From positions 22,179,326 through 22,243,325 of the forward strand of contig ML677364.1 of assembly GCA_007922305.1 (NCBI GenBank): DNA of 64,000 nt, written 5' to 3'. The DNA is from Dermatemys mawii (lineage: Eukaryota; Chordata; Testudines; Dermatemydidae). The position numbers were made by a program, and so were the translations under genes. This document shows, in pieces, positions 14,673 through 27,399 of this stretch (position 1 is its first letter; each line of letters starts with the position of its first letter). Under the pieces are notes generated by a model that was not told where the DNA came from, ran no database searches, and saw nothing but the letters and a program-made list of their open reading frames with translations.

Positions 14673-17600
14673 CGTAGTGGCAGCGCTTGTGCAAGCCAGG
14701 GTAGCTCACTGACTCTTCCTAGACCACTGGAATTTCACTTACAGATCACGGTGCCTGTTCCTCATTGCTCCAAGGAAAGTATTCTGATTGTTGTCTTAGA
14801 GTACTTCCTCTGCTGTTGTGTTCCTCAAAATACTTATTTTATAGCTATAAGGGGAAACTTATGCAGTGAGTAGCATTTTGTGGTTCCCATCTGTGTTTTT
14901 TAAAATTTTTTTGAATTGCAGAAAGGAAGAGGGAAGGAAGCAGAAGTCTGCAAGTGCTTTCAGCAGTGTTTGTTACTTTGTTCCAGTAAGGTGTATTCAT
15001 TTGGACACATTGTATAGAATTGTGTTCGAAGCACCTGTGTTGGAACCTCCTTGAGTTGTTGGAGAATGCAGTCGTACACTAGCACAATTAGATGGGTTAT
15101 AGTCTTACTGTTTGACTTGGGTAAGAGAAGACCTATTAAATGAAAGAGGCCGTTAACTGCAAACTGAAGTTGAAAATGGCGCCACCTCTCTCAGAATGGA
15201 CCTGGAGGCAACAGATCTTCTGAATCTTGTCTGTTCGCCTTAGTGACTAAAATGATATTTTACTCCTTTTTTTTTCTCCTGTAAAGTCTTCAGAGTTGAC
15301 ACAGCTGAGAGGGTATGAGCTAGGTTCTATTCCTCTTTGTCATCATCAAAACTGTTCACTAAATTCAAATGTATTACACCTGTGCAAACCTTTTGAAACC
15401 ATTGGGTTGTACAGATGTTAATGATGAAGTCATGAGTTGTCACGCAGAGCCTTTGTAACTTTCACAAAGAATTATTTATTATGCACAAAGAATGATTTAA
15501 AAAAGACCAAACCTTCAGACAACAACAACAAGAAAAACTCAGACTGAACTGGAAGGGCTGGCAATTAGGGGAAAAAACAAATATCTTTTAACCTGTAAAC
15601 TGACCACATTGGATTTGGAATCAGAGATGCAAGAATCACAGAGCCCCTCAGAAAGCCATTTTCCTCATAGAACCACACTAAAACTTGCCATTTGATCAAG
15701 GCTAGCCGAAGAAATGGCTGTAAATTTCCTTCAAAGAACTTTTTATTCAGGTTCTAGTAACTGTATTCCAGTTGCCAAATGTATTATATTAACAGTTAAT
15801 AGTGGAAATTACTAGACTGGTTTTGGTAAATATTTTGCCTCGCAAAGATTTTTATAGTTTGTCAGCCAAAGAAGACTTTTTTTTCTTCTTCTTCTTCTAC
15901 AGACTAAGCACTGTGTAGCCAGCAACAGTACAAACTTCTTCCCGTAGAGCCTTGTTCATAATCTGACCATTGAGACACCATTCTTTCTGTGAAAGTGAGA
16001 GATGATTCTGTGGGAATGGCTGTTCAGTCATTGGTTTCTTTAGAGGTGTGTGTGATATATGTACTTTAGTGTGCTGAATTCCTTAAGTTTCTTTTATGAG
16101 TGATTCTGGGCTGCTGTGAAGGATGTTGGAGACAGCACACTACATTTACTTGCAACTTGCATCTGAATCAGAACTTAGTGTCTGATTATTTAAACCAGTG
16201 ATTTTCAACCTGGGGTCTGTGGTCCATATGTAAGAGGTTTGCGAAAGTCTTTCTTCAGAGACAACAGATTTCCAAAGGGGTCTGCACCCCCATTTTAAAT
16301 AAGTTGGGAACCATTGAGTTAAATCACTTCACTTCAGTAGGAATTTTGCATTGTGTCAACAAGAGTCCTGTGGGAGACAGTGAAATGAACTACTCTTCAG
16401 GAAATATCTAGTTTCATGATCTGAATGTTTTTGAATGAAGTTGCCTCTCTCGCTTTACTGAGCTTTGAGAATTATATCTTTAACAGATTTATGCAGACTG
16501 TGAATATATAATTTATGCATGTAAATATAATTTGATGCAAAAATAAATCCAACAGAGTAATAGTGCAATAGAATGAATCCTTTGTATTACAGCACGTGAC
16601 TATGCATTCATGTGTTTCTCTCCCCGTGGAAACACATAGGGCAGATCCTTGGCGGATGTTTCTCCTTGTAGTTCTCTTGAAGTCAAAGGAATTATTCTGA
16701 ATTATGTCAGATGAATATCTGGCTCCACTGTGTGAACTATGGCGATGGAATTAGCACATTTTCATAGAAAGCTGGACTTTCACATCGGACTTCATATAAA
16801 ATATACATTTCTCATACCACCATTTAACATAGAATGCCTCTCTCCAATATTTCTGGGTTTTTTTACTTTCTTTCATCGTCTCTCTAAGGCAAATGTCATT
16901 TCTAATTGTGCCTTTCTTCAGATGTCCACTCCTCCCCCCGCCCACTCTCTCTCTCTCTCTCTTTCTCATATCTGCACTCTTTGCCACATTTTTCTTCTTT
17001 CTCCTGGGTTAAACTTTTCATTCCCTCTTTCTCTGAATCATACTACTTTTTACAGTAACTTCTCAAGGCTTGGCTGTGTCTGTGCAGTTTTTGTACCAAT
17101 TTAACTGTGTATGTTTGAAAACAGATATGGGGACAGTATGCAGAGGGAGCTCGTAAAGAATCTCTCTCTCAAAACCTGTGTTAGACTTGGACTTAAGATT
17201 TGAGGTTAGCATGGGGTAACTAACCTTGTTTTAGAAACCTAATCCAGACAGGGCCCTAGGCACTCTGCCTTAACGTGCTAACCTCACATTTTAAACCCTG
17301 GACTAGACAAACCCCCTGAGGCTGACACACTCATCAGAGGTGGGGAGAGTTCTCGTTTGCTGGAACCCAAATACAAAACTACCAACAAACAGTAGTAAAA
17401 TGTGGAAATCTCTTCTCTCACTAGCTCCTGTGTGACTAAGGGTTTTTCATGTGAGATGTTATTTACTCCTCTTATTTTTGCATATTTTTAAACTTCTTTT
17501 CTTTTAAACCCCTTTCCCCCAGTAACTTATTGTTCAAAATAATGCATAAATTTAATAAAACAAAACAAACTCCCTTCAATCTTGAAATAAAGTGTTGGGG

Positions 17601-18464
17601 CTAGTCTTCACTTGTTTTTAAAGTTGGGGGACTGACTTATTCAGGAACTTCATTCTTTTATAGGACAAACTAATCTTCTGACTTGAGGGGAGAAGGATGT
17701 ACTATATAGGAACATAGTTGCAACATACATAATATTTTGTGAAAAGTTGGTGTGGGTGCATGACAGAGCTCTTTGGTCCAAGTTTCTCCCTGGTGTAAGT
17801 ATGCAACTCCCATTGACTTCCGGACTTCATATGGTCCTCTGATTTTTAAGTCTGGGTGCAGCCTAGCTGGGTGAAGGGATAGCTTGCTCAGTTCTGCACT
17901 GTTCGCAACCACTGTATAAATACAGCTTTCCTTTGAATTAACAAGTAGACTGACCACTTTAGCCAAGGCTACTTGACGCCAGCGTTGACACATTCAGAGC
18001 GGATGGGAGGGAAAGTCTTAAACAACTTGTGGATAAATGCTTGGGAAAGGTTTATCTTCTTGGCTTTTTGAAAGCTTTTTCCCAAGTCTGTAAACAGGAC
18101 CTTGCTGTTATCTTCAAATTGCCTCTTCAAGTCTTAAGATCTGTTTTTGCAAATCAGTAGGCTGTTTCATGCTCATAGTACTTGAAAATGCGTGCCTGGA
18201 GGGAAATTTTGTTACAAATATTAGGAATAAATTTTAGACAAAAAATCATTTTCTAATCTTTATACTTTTCAAAACATTCTCAATCATGACTACTCTAGCA
18301 GTGAGTTTAAGAAAAAGCATTGGGACATTTCACTGTTGATTCTGGTGCAGATGTTTGTTTAGAATCTCTTTTTAAGCAATTAAAAGTGGTAATGAAAAAA
18401 GAGTCCTTTTCAATTACATCACATGAAGGCAGACAGCAAAATATTGACAAATTTTATAAGTGCT
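14673..18464. other. intron sequence without gene
   Basis: Ordinary intron, apart from the small hAT element at 16196-16316, a CT-rich tract at 16945-16963 and SINE-like remnants near 17780-17880. No coding segment was recognised. Confidence 0.45.
16196..16316. mobile_element. 121-bp hAT-type MITE
   Basis: It begins cagtgattttcaacctgg and ends aagttgggaaccattg, an imperfect inverse of the start. The flanks atttaaac (16188-16195) and agttaaat (16317-16324) match at 6 of 8 positions, fitting an old 8-bp TSD. 'ggtctgtggtcc' and 'aggggtctgcaccccc' in the body are typical of this hAT MITE type. Confidence 0.75.
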
Positions 18465-21275
18465 AGTACACAAATGCAAGCTGTCTAAATACTAGGATGG
18501 ATGAACTTGAGTGCCTGGTATTAAATGAGGATGCTGGTAAAACAGGCATCACAGAAACTTGCTGGAACAATGATAATCTATGGGACACGGTAATACCAGG
18601 GTATAAAATATATAGGAATGACAGAGTAAGTCGTGCTGGTGGGAAAGTCACACTGTATGTGAGATAAAGCATAGAGTCAAATATATGGTAAAAATCAGAA
18701 ATTAATCAAACAGTACCTTATATTCTCTATGGACTGAAATGCCATGTTTAAATAGGAAGAGTATAGCAGTGGGAATCTACTACCAATCACCTGAGCAGGA
18801 TAGTGATTGGGAAATCACTGGAAGATTAGAGAGGTTACAGAACCAGAAAACTGAATAATAATGGGGGATTTCAACTATCCCCATATTGACTGGGTACATG
18901 TCACCTTAGGATGAGATAAAATTTCTAGATACCATTAATAACTGCTTCTTGGAACAGCTAGTCCTGGAACCCACCAGGGGAAAGGCAATTCTTGATTTAG
19001 TCCTAAGTGGTATACAGGATCTGGTCCAAGAAGTGAATATAGCTGAACTCTCAGTAATAGCAACCATAATGTAATTAAATTTAACATCCATATGGGGGGA
19101 GAGGAGATGAAGGGGGGTTGAATACCGCCGAAACCCATCACAGTGGCATTTAACTTCAAAAAGGGGAGCTACACAAAAATGAGGCTAGTTGAATGGAAAC
19201 TAAAAGGAACAGTCACAAGAATGAAATGTTTGCAAGCTGCATGGAGACTTTTTAAAAATACCACAATAAAGGCTGAAACTATATGTATGCTCCCCCAATC
19301 TCCCAAACGCCACCATGGCTAAAAAACAGAGTAAGAGAAATGGTTAGAGACAAAAAGGTATTGAAAAATTGGAAGTCAAATCCTGCCGAGGAAAATAGAA
19401 GGGAACATAACATCTGGCAAGTCAAGTGTAACAAGTATAATTAGGCAGGCCAAACAAGAATTTGAAGAGCAACTAGCAAAAGAGACAAAAACAACCAGCA
19501 ATTTTTTTAAAAGTACATCAGAAGAAGGAGGGATGCAAAATAGTCAGTGAGGCCACTGAACTGTCAAGTTGCTAAAGGAGCACTCAAAGAAGACAAGGCC
19601 GTTTGGAGAAGCTAAATGAATTATTTGCATTGTTCTTCACTGCAGAGGATGTGAGGGAGATTCCGCTACCTGAGCCATTCTTTTTAGATGCCGTATCTGA
19701 GGATCTGTCTCAAATTGAGGTGTCAGTAGAGGAGGTTTTTGAACAAGTTGACAAACAGTAATAGGTCAACAGGATTAGAGGAACTCAAGGATCTGAAGGA
19801 ACCCAAATATGAAATTGCAGAACTACTAACTGTGGTATGTAACCTATTGCTTCTGAGCTTCTGTACCAGATGACTGCAGCTAATGTAACTGTTATTTTTA
19901 AAAAAGGCTCCAGAGGTGATCCTGTCAATTACAGGCCAGTAAGTATAACTTCAGTACCAGGAAAATTGGTTGAACCTATAGTAAAGAATAGAATTATCAG
20001 ACATATAGATGCACATGATATGTTGGGGAAGAGTCAACATGGTTTTTGTAAATGGAAATCATACCTCACCAATCTATTAGAATTCTTTGGGGCCTGTCAA
20101 CAAATGTGTGGACAAGGGTGATCCAGTGGATATTTTGAATTTGGACTTTCAGAAAGCCTTTGACAAGGTGCCTCATTAAAGGCTCTTAAGGGAAGTAAGG
20201 GTCATGGAGGGATAAGAGGGAAGGTCCTTTCATGGATCAGTAACTGGTTATAAGATAGGAAACGAAGGGTAGGATATAAAGGGTCCGTTTTCACAATGTA
20301 GTAATAACAGGATCCCCCCAAGGATCAGTATTGTGAACAGTGTTGTTCAGTGTATTCATAAATGATCTGGAAAAAGGTTAAACAGTGAGGTGGTAAAGTT
20401 TGCAGAGAATCCAAAATTACTTAATATAGTTAAGTCCAAAGCAGACTGTGAAGAGTTGCGAAGGGGTCTCTCAAATCACTGTGACTGGTAAAGAAAATCG
20501 TAGACGAAATTCATTATTGTTGAATGCAAAGTAATACACATTGGAAAACACAATTCCAGCTGTATATACAAAACATTGGTGTCTAAATTAGTTGTTACCA
20601 CTCAAGAAGGATCTTGGAGTCGTCATGGATAGTTCTCTGAAAACATCTATTTCCTGTACAATGGCAATCAAAAAAGCTACCAGTGCTAGGAACCATTAGG
20701 AAAGGGATAGAAGATAAGACAGAAGTGTCATCATGCCACTACATAAATTCATGGTATGCCCTCATCTTGAATGCTGCTTGCAGTTCTGGTCTCCCCATCT
20801 CAAAAAATATTATTAGAATTGGGAAAAAAAATACAGAAAAGTGCAACAATGAATAGGGGTATAGAACAGTTTCCAGAGCAGAGATTTAAAAAGACTGGGA
20901 CTGTTCAGCTTGGAAAAGAGATGAGAGAGGCAGGGATATGATAGATGTCTGTGAAATCATGAATGGTGTGGAGAAAGGGAACAGTGCAGTGTTGTTTACC
21001 TCCTTATGTAACACAAGAACCAGGGGTCATCCAATGTAATAGGCAGCAGGTTTAAAACAAACAAAAGGAAGTACTTCTTCACACAGTGCACAGACAACTT
21101 GTGGAACTGCAGCTAGGGCTGAAGGCAGAAAGTATAAGTAGGTTGAAAAAAGAATTAGTTCATGGAACAAAAGTCCATCAGTGGCTATCAGTCAAGATGG
21201 GCAGAGATGCAAGTCCATGCTGTTGTTGTCCCTAAACCTCTGAATGACTGGGGTTGGATCATGCGATAATTGCCC
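18465..21275 (+). mobile_element. decayed CR1 LINE, about 2.8 kb
   Basis: Plus-strand translation, with frameshifts, gives CR1 landmarks in the right order. AP endonuclease motifs are ITETCWNNDN (about 18550), GDFNYPHIDW (about 18865) and LVLEPTRGKAILDLVLS (about 18960). Reverse transcriptase follows with KKGSRGDPVNYRPVS (from 19903) and LDFQKAFDKVPH (20141-20176). The active-site region expected as FADD reads FAEN (20400-20411), so the enzyme is dead in this copy. The 3' untranslated part includes 'ccatcagtggctatcagtca' (about 21174). Multiple stops and shifts mark an old insertion. Boundaries are approximate and no TSD was found. Confidence 0.85.
19870..20121 (+). pseudogene. CR1 reverse transcriptase fragment (fingers region)
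   Basis: This open stretch carries GSRGDPVNYRPVSITSV, KLVEPIVKNRI and GKSQHGFCKWKSYLTNLLEF. It corresponds to the N-terminal blocks of the CR1 reverse transcriptase (the 'NYRPVSLTSV' block and the 'QHGFxxxRSxxTNL' block). In full-length elements the protein copies its own RNA at a nicked chromosomal target. Here it is interrupted: the frame shifts just before the DFQKAFDKVPH block. It has no start of its own; the Met is incidental. Confidence 0.85.
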
Positions 21276-21847
21276 TGTTACTACGCCAGCAGAATTATTC
21301 CTTCTGTTGGCACATGTTATGCCAAAAGCAGGGGGCTACTCTAACAGCGTAAGTTCTATAGTGGACGTGGCATAAAAGAACCAGAAGAATGATCTGTCCT
21401 CATATTCTCCCTCCATGTGGATTGTGGAAACACTAATTTTTCAAGAAGTTATATTGTAAGAATGGTTATTTAAGATGCACAAAGTCACTACTCATTTGTG
21501 TGTGCTTAGAGGAGAGGAGAGTGGGGAGAGAACTCTTATACTGACCCATTCCATACATCCATGGTGCACGGGGCTCTGGAAATGAAGTCACTAATATCAC
21601 CTGGCATAGAACAGCCACGTGGAGGGAATGGTTGCCAGTTACACCAATAAAAGGAAAAAAAAAAAAAGCAAATGCCATAGTTATTTTTAAAAAAAATCAA
21701 AGCTATAAATATTAGAAACAGTTCTCTCTAGCAGATATTTGACTGTCATCCCCACCCCACCATGCTGAAATTCAAAACAAATGTCATCTAATGTATAATT
21801 TCTCCAGTCCTGATAGCAAACATTCCTCTCTCCCACAATATAGTTAA

Positions 21848-21960
21848 GAACACTAGACTGGCCATACTAGGTCAGACAGATGGTCCATCAGGCCCAGTAT
21901 CCTGTCTGCTAACAGTGGCTGGTGCCAGATACTTCAGAGAGAATATACAGAACACCACCT
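21848..21960 (-). mobile_element. CR1 3'-end fragment, reverse orientation
   Basis: 'ggccatactaggtcagacag ... tggtccatcaggcccagtat ... cctgtctgctaacagtggct' is the reverse complement of the conserved 3' untranslated end of sauropsid CR1 elements. It lies 570 bp beyond, and opposite to, the large CR1 copy, so it is a separate truncated insertion. Confidence 0.8.
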
Positions 21961-22009
21961 CCCCAAACGGTGTGAACTCTGCTGGCAGGAGCACTTTTCT
22001 GTTTGCATA

Positions 22010-22140
22010 GTTGCCATCTACACTAAGGGTTCTGTCAGCAGAGCTGTGCTGTTAGTTGGGGATGAGTGAATTGAGGGAGCACACTCTTGACCGACATAGG
22101 CATGTTGGTGTATGTGGTAAGTGTAGATCAAACCTGGCTT
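22010..22140. mobile_element. short MITE fragment
   Basis: It starts near 'gccatctacactaagggttc', ends 'gtaagtgtagatcaaacc', and has 'agcagagctgtgctgttag' inside. It resembles the 'ctacact'-ended MITEs elsewhere in the window. No TSD was seen. Confidence 0.4.
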
Positions 22141-23375
22141 TTTCCAAGGTTCTGGCTTTACTATAATATTAGGCCCCAGTCCTGCAAGCAAGCTGATCTG
22201 TGTGGGTGGGCCCCTTATGACTGTAGATAAGCTTTCAAGATCAGGGACTCAGGGAGTAGGTGTCGTAGTTCATTAAATTCATTATAATGAAAACAGTAAC
22301 ATTTGGTGAAAGAAACCTGAAATATTATGGGACTGTCCTTTGAATCTGCCACTTAGTCATTGTTTTATTTGTTGATTAGAAGTCCTCTGCACACATGCAA
22401 GGGTCTTGCACTCCTTGGGAAGAATTTTAAAATGCATCTTGAGGTTACATGCCCTTATCTTTTGACTCATACCTTATTATCTTATATCTGATGTTTCTTC
22501 ACTCAGCAGGAAGTGGGTGGGAGTTTAAGCTACAGGAAATCATATGCAGCCACAGTTACCAGCTTGTATTCTCTACGTATCCAGGTGAAGCACAGTTAGT
22601 CATCCGCTCATATTTTCTCTAAATGGCCCTAGCCTAGGCAAATACTTGGCTCACATAATGGTGTGCTGGAAAACAAGCGCTGGGGATAGAATTGGGGTGG
22701 ATTTAAATCACGAGTCAGGAAGACTCAATTTAATAATTGATTTCTACATAAAAGTGCATTCTTGTTGGTTGTTATAACCTTAATACATATTCTTCACAAC
22801 TCAGAGATGGATGTAGTTTTCATCTTTAAAAGGTAAAATTTTTAAAAGTGATTTATTTTGAAAACTTTTCATATTAGTTTTATAGCTATATTAGAAAATG
22901 AATGATTTGGTTATTTAATTTATCAAAGGAAGTTGAAGCAAATATTTATGAAATCATTGGGAGGTGAACTATTTCCAATACAACAGATTAATATTTGGAG
23001 GATTTTCTAGGAGGAGAACATCTCCAGACAGACATTTAAATTGTTTTATTTAACTAAAACAACATCATTATGTATTGTAGATTTTTTTTCTTCAACAGCA
23101 AACGTATATTTTAACAAAACAAGCATATGAATTTTTGAATTTAAACATTCAAGTTTTTAAAAATCAGGTTTGTTTTTGTTTTAACTAAAATAGTTAAATG
23201 AAATATATTTTAAAAAAACAAGTCAACATGAAAAACTTAAAATATCGGCTTCTGCAGCTAACTGTCATCTCACTTTCATTTCTCCATTGTGTGCATAATC
23301 TGGAAAAGAAAAACACACTTTCCTGCTTTTTCAGATCCCAAACGATTTCTCAATTCGAAATTAATTAGCTCAAAG

Positions 23376-24583
23376 TAGGGGTGGGCAAACTACAGCCCGC
23401 AGGCCACATGTGGCCCGCCGGCCATTTTTATCCGGCCCGCCAGCTGAGCAAGGGGAGCGGTGCCAGTGGCCCCCTCCTCCCTGCCCAGGGGCCGGGCAGG
23501 GGAGGAGCCAGGGCCTTGCCCTCCCGCCCGGACTGCTGGACTGAGGTGTAGGGAGCCGCAGCGCCCCACGCTCCCCTCCCCGGGTGCCCAGCCAAGCCGC
23601 GGGGAGTCGCGGGGACCCACGCTCCCCTCCCTGGGTGCCGGGCTGAGCCGCAGGGAGCTGCGTGGTTCCATGCTCCCTACCCCGGGTTCCCAGCCAAGCT
23701 GTGGGGCCCCGCGCTCCCTACCCCGGGTGCCGGGCTGAGCTGCAGGGGCCCGCGCTCCCCCTCCTGGGTGCCGGGCGGAGCCGCGGGGCCCGCGATCCCT
23801 GCCCAGGGGCTGGGCTGAGCCGCAGAGAACCGCGGCACCCCATACTCCCCTCCCCGGGTGCCGGGCAGAGCCGCGGGGAGCTGCGAGGCCCCGCACTCCC
23901 CTCCTCGGATGCTGGGCCTAGCCGTGGGGAGCCACAGGGCCCCGTGCTCCCTTCTCCGGGTGCCGGGTGGAACCAGGAGGAGCCATGGGCCCCGAGTTCC
24001 TGTCGGGCGTGCTAGGCCTAGCTCGGTGAGCCGTGGGGCCCTGCGCTCCCGGGGGGGGGGGCCAGGCCGAGAACAGCCAGCCGCAGGACCCCGCGCCCGG
24101 CTGAGCAAGAAGTGTATGTGTGTGGGGGATTGGGTGGTGGTTAGAGTGGGTGGGGGTTTGGGGAGGGGGTAGTCAGGGAACAAAGTGAAGGGGGCTTAGA
24201 TAGGGGTGGGGTCCCTGGGAGTGATGGTTAAGGTGGGTGGGTTTCAGGAGGGGGCAGTAAGGGAACAAAGAGCAGGGGGGCATAGGGGGTGGGGACCTGG
24301 GGGGGCACTTAGAGTGGGGGGTCTCCAGAAGGGGTGATCGGGGGACAAGGAGCAGGGGGCTTAGGTACAGTGTGGGGTCCTGGGTGGCAGTTGGGGGGGG
24401 TCTCCGGAGGGGGCAATCATGGGATGATGATGGGCGGTTGGATAGGTTGGAGACTCTGAGGGGGCAGTCAGGGGGCGGGAAGTGGGTGGGGGCTGTTTGG
24501 AGAGGCACAGCCTTCCCTACCCGTCCCTCTGCAAAATTTTGAACCCCCATGTGACCCTCGGGCCAAAAAGTTTGCCCACCCCC
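23376..24583 (-). mobile_element. non-autonomous hAT element with GC-rich minisatellite core
   Basis: It starts taggggtgggcaaac and ends with the inverse gtttgcccacccccg. The flanks gctcaaag (23368-23375) and gtccaaag (24584-24591) agree at 6 of 8. The right part ('ccctcgggccaaaaagtttg', and reversed 'aggcacagccttccctaccc') matches the left part of the copies at 13365 and 55222, so this copy is reversed. The G/C-rich interior at 23560-24080 is a tandem array and supports long but meaningless Pro/Gly/Arg-rich frames in all directions. Confidence 0.85.
23560..24080. repeat. GC-rich minisatellite inside hAT element
   Basis: A unit of roughly 45-60 bp built on 'cgggtgccgggctgagccg' and 'cgctcccctccccgggtgcc' recurs about ten times with variation. 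It is expected to differ in copy number between individuals. Translation gives degenerate Pro-Gly-Ala-Arg repeats, which I regard as artefacts of the array. Confidence 0.75.
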
Positions 24584-24875
24584 GTCCAAAGGAAGAAAAT
24601 TCTTGCTACCCCTCAGAAGAAGCGACTCTTGTTAAAAGTGAGATTATCACTTCAACTGTCTCTGAATCGAGATGCTTAAGTGACTTCTACTGGTTCACTG
24701 GTGTGACTTTCTTTAAAACATCATCAGCAAACATATATTTCTTCAATGGTTCACCCTTAGCTTTGAAGTTTATTATAGTTGGCATTATGGAGGGATGATT
24801 GCTGGATGCATTTTATAAAAAAAAAAAAAAAAATCTGATTTTTTTTGGAAAATCATTGATTTTTTTTTTAATGTG

Positions 24876-27395
24876 CCTTGGATAGAATAGAGTAGCGGAG
24901 CAACCAGTGATGGTGCCTTTATGTACATTTAATCTCCAGCCATATATGTACAAATTATAGCTATATTTTTATTCTACCAAGTCTTGCTAATTGTCCCTCT
25001 AAATGGCAGATAAAATGACTAAAATATTCTCTAAAATGACTAAGATATTCTTTTTGCCTTGTTTTCATTGAAGGTGCAGGGTTTTTTTTTGTTTTTTGTG
25101 GTCCCCCCCCCCCCAAAGAGATCTCTCCTTCCTTCCTCCCTCATCTGAAGGAGGTAACAGAGATTGAGCCAAGACTGTTCTTTAGGTATTAGGAGGTACT
25201 CAGAGGAGTTTCAGTGAGAGTGCCATCTGGTTCATTTGTGGAAGATCCACATTGATTCCACAAGCAAATGGTTTAGAAAGGCATGTTCCTGAGTGCATAA
25301 GCTCAAGGAAGGGTGAAAAGATAATGTTTGGGGTTTGAGAGAAGCAACCAGCTATATATATCAGTTTGTGGGTTTCCTAGCAGCAGAAAATACTTAGCTG
25401 AAAGTCTAGGTAAATTGGCAAATCTGAAAGGCAAGCCTTCTGAAGGGATTTGATGCTGACCTGTTTAATGCGATAAATAGACAAAAGTTTCTAATAATTG
25501 TTAATTGCTTCTGTTTGGCAAACTCAATAATAAAATGGGTTCTTAAATAGCTGGGAATTGCTTTCTTCTCTCTATTGACTTGGGCATGGCTGTAGCTGAA
25601 ACATTTATAACTATCACTGCTATCTGGAAACGGTTAAATTCCTGGGAAGGGTTTAAATTATAGTGCATTTCCAACTTTACCCTTTTGAGCATTTGGATCG
25701 CTAATGCAAATCCAAGGGAGACATTCAGTTTGTCCTCAGACATAGATCCATGGTTGTTCTGCTCTGCTGTAGTCAACTCTTTCTGTGCCACAATCTCAAA
25801 GCTGGGATTGTTTAAAAGAGCAGGATGATTATTTTATAGAGTGAAAACATGCCACACACAGGCATTGTGCTGCTCCTCTTATGTCTATGATAAGAGGCAC
25901 TGAAATGTAGAGGGAGAGGAGGTTAGCACCCCTCCTGCCCATCCTCAAAAGTAGTGTTCAGAAAGGACAGTAATTTAGCTAATGTACATCCACAATTCAG
26001 TTTTCTTTAAACAAAAATCACAGGGTGAAGAAATGCATCCTGGGAACAGATTAAGCCACATGCTTGGAAGAAGGAAATTTCTCTTAAGCTCAGTTGTGAT
26101 AGTGGTTTGCATAAGGGTTTTTTGTATTAAATATTTGATAAATCTGTAATAGACTGGAATTCTGGTTTTGGTTTTAATTATTTAAGATTTTAAGCCTGAA
26201 GAGCGTTGACATTCCCTTCCCCACATGACATTGTAACTTAATCCTTTCTTGTAAGTGGCAAGTTGTGCTTTCTAGAAAATTATATTCAAAGAAATTGCTT
26301 CCAATTAAAATAACCTGTGATGCAATGATCCTGTTTCTTACCAGTCTGGAAATGATTAGTTGGTTGTAATCATAGTCTTGTAATTGAAGATATACAGAAC
26401 AATCACTGAAGAATTAGTGATAAATTTCTAACTCTAGGAGGTCTGATGGCAGGAGCAAAGCCGTTTATGACATTTAGTGCATCAGAAGTGTGTGTTTTGC
26501 CTCGTTACTATAGATGTATTCTATATAAAAATACCCACTTTCTTCTTGTTGCTCCACAGTATCCTGCTCTAGTGTTACTGGCAGCATGTGTGTGTTGGGG
26601 CGGGGAGGACGGGGAGAAGAGTGACATCCTCCACCCCTGCTCTACATCCCTGTTTTCTTTGAGATCCGATAGCCTTTTTATTATATGACACTGATGAAAC
26701 TTGCCTGTAGTGAGGAAGAGGTTGTTGTCAACCCTAGATTTCAAATATGTAGGGAGGGATGGGTGAAATGCATACAGCTGTACTTCAGTCTTATAAATGT
26801 ATGGCCTCAAATACTCATGCTCTCACACTGGTTGGCTTGCTTGTTTGCATTGCTTTTGCTGAACATCTGCAAGACTCCTCACCATTAAATGAATAAATGT
26901 TGGAGCTTTCACCTGATGGCTTTCTGTTTAGCTGCAGTTAATAGGCTTTTAACATAAACAATCCCTGAAAGGCAAACTTGTCCTTCCACAGAGTCTTGGA
27001 CAAAGACCATTTGTATTGAGCACATATATCTACTTTTGTTCTTTTCTTCTCATTGTAGTTGCCTGACCAGCACTGTTGTTTTGAAAACATTGAATGGAGG
27101 GAGGTTGAAGGAGAAAATATAAACAACTCCCGGTAGCTGTTCAGCCCAGCCCAGTACTACTTTGTTGCTGCTTTTCACATAGTTTGCACTGATCCATTAG
27201 ATCCAAGTCTGTGGGGAAAAATGATTATTTTTATTAAAGTTTTATGGCAGTCTAGTTGTCCTTAATGAAGGTGTGTGGGTGAGGGGGAGGGCGGGCTGGG
27301 GAAAGTGGGTGTAAATTAAAGATAAAATTATTGATCCTGTCTGCACAGCGGTAATACTGACACTTAAGTATCTGGTTTTATAGTCTTAACAGAGT
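24876..27395. other. intron sequence without gene
   Basis: A/T-rich intron with poly-C and poly-T tracts near 25081-25114. No conserved coding segment or clear recent transposon was recognised. Confidence 0.45.
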
Positions 27396-27399
27396 TGAG

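Larger units (their letters stand above)
22694..24875. mobile_element. unidentified A/T-rich dispersed repeat, interrupted by a hAT insertion
   Basis: The left edge 'ggtggatttaaatcacgagt' and the right edge '...aaaatcattgatttttttt' are both 'gattt/aaatc'-rich, and approximately inverse. The hAT element 23376-24583 splits the unit; the outer parts (22694-23375 and 24584-24875) read as one element of about 970 bp. Terminal 'gatttaaatca' sequence is common in reptile interspersed repeats, but I do not recognise the superfamily. Confidence 0.45.

Noticed and set aside
23390..24183. Pro/Gly/Arg-rich frames of up to 168 codons
   Set aside because: They are translations of the minisatellite in the hAT element, open in several frames at once; none has a conserved domain.
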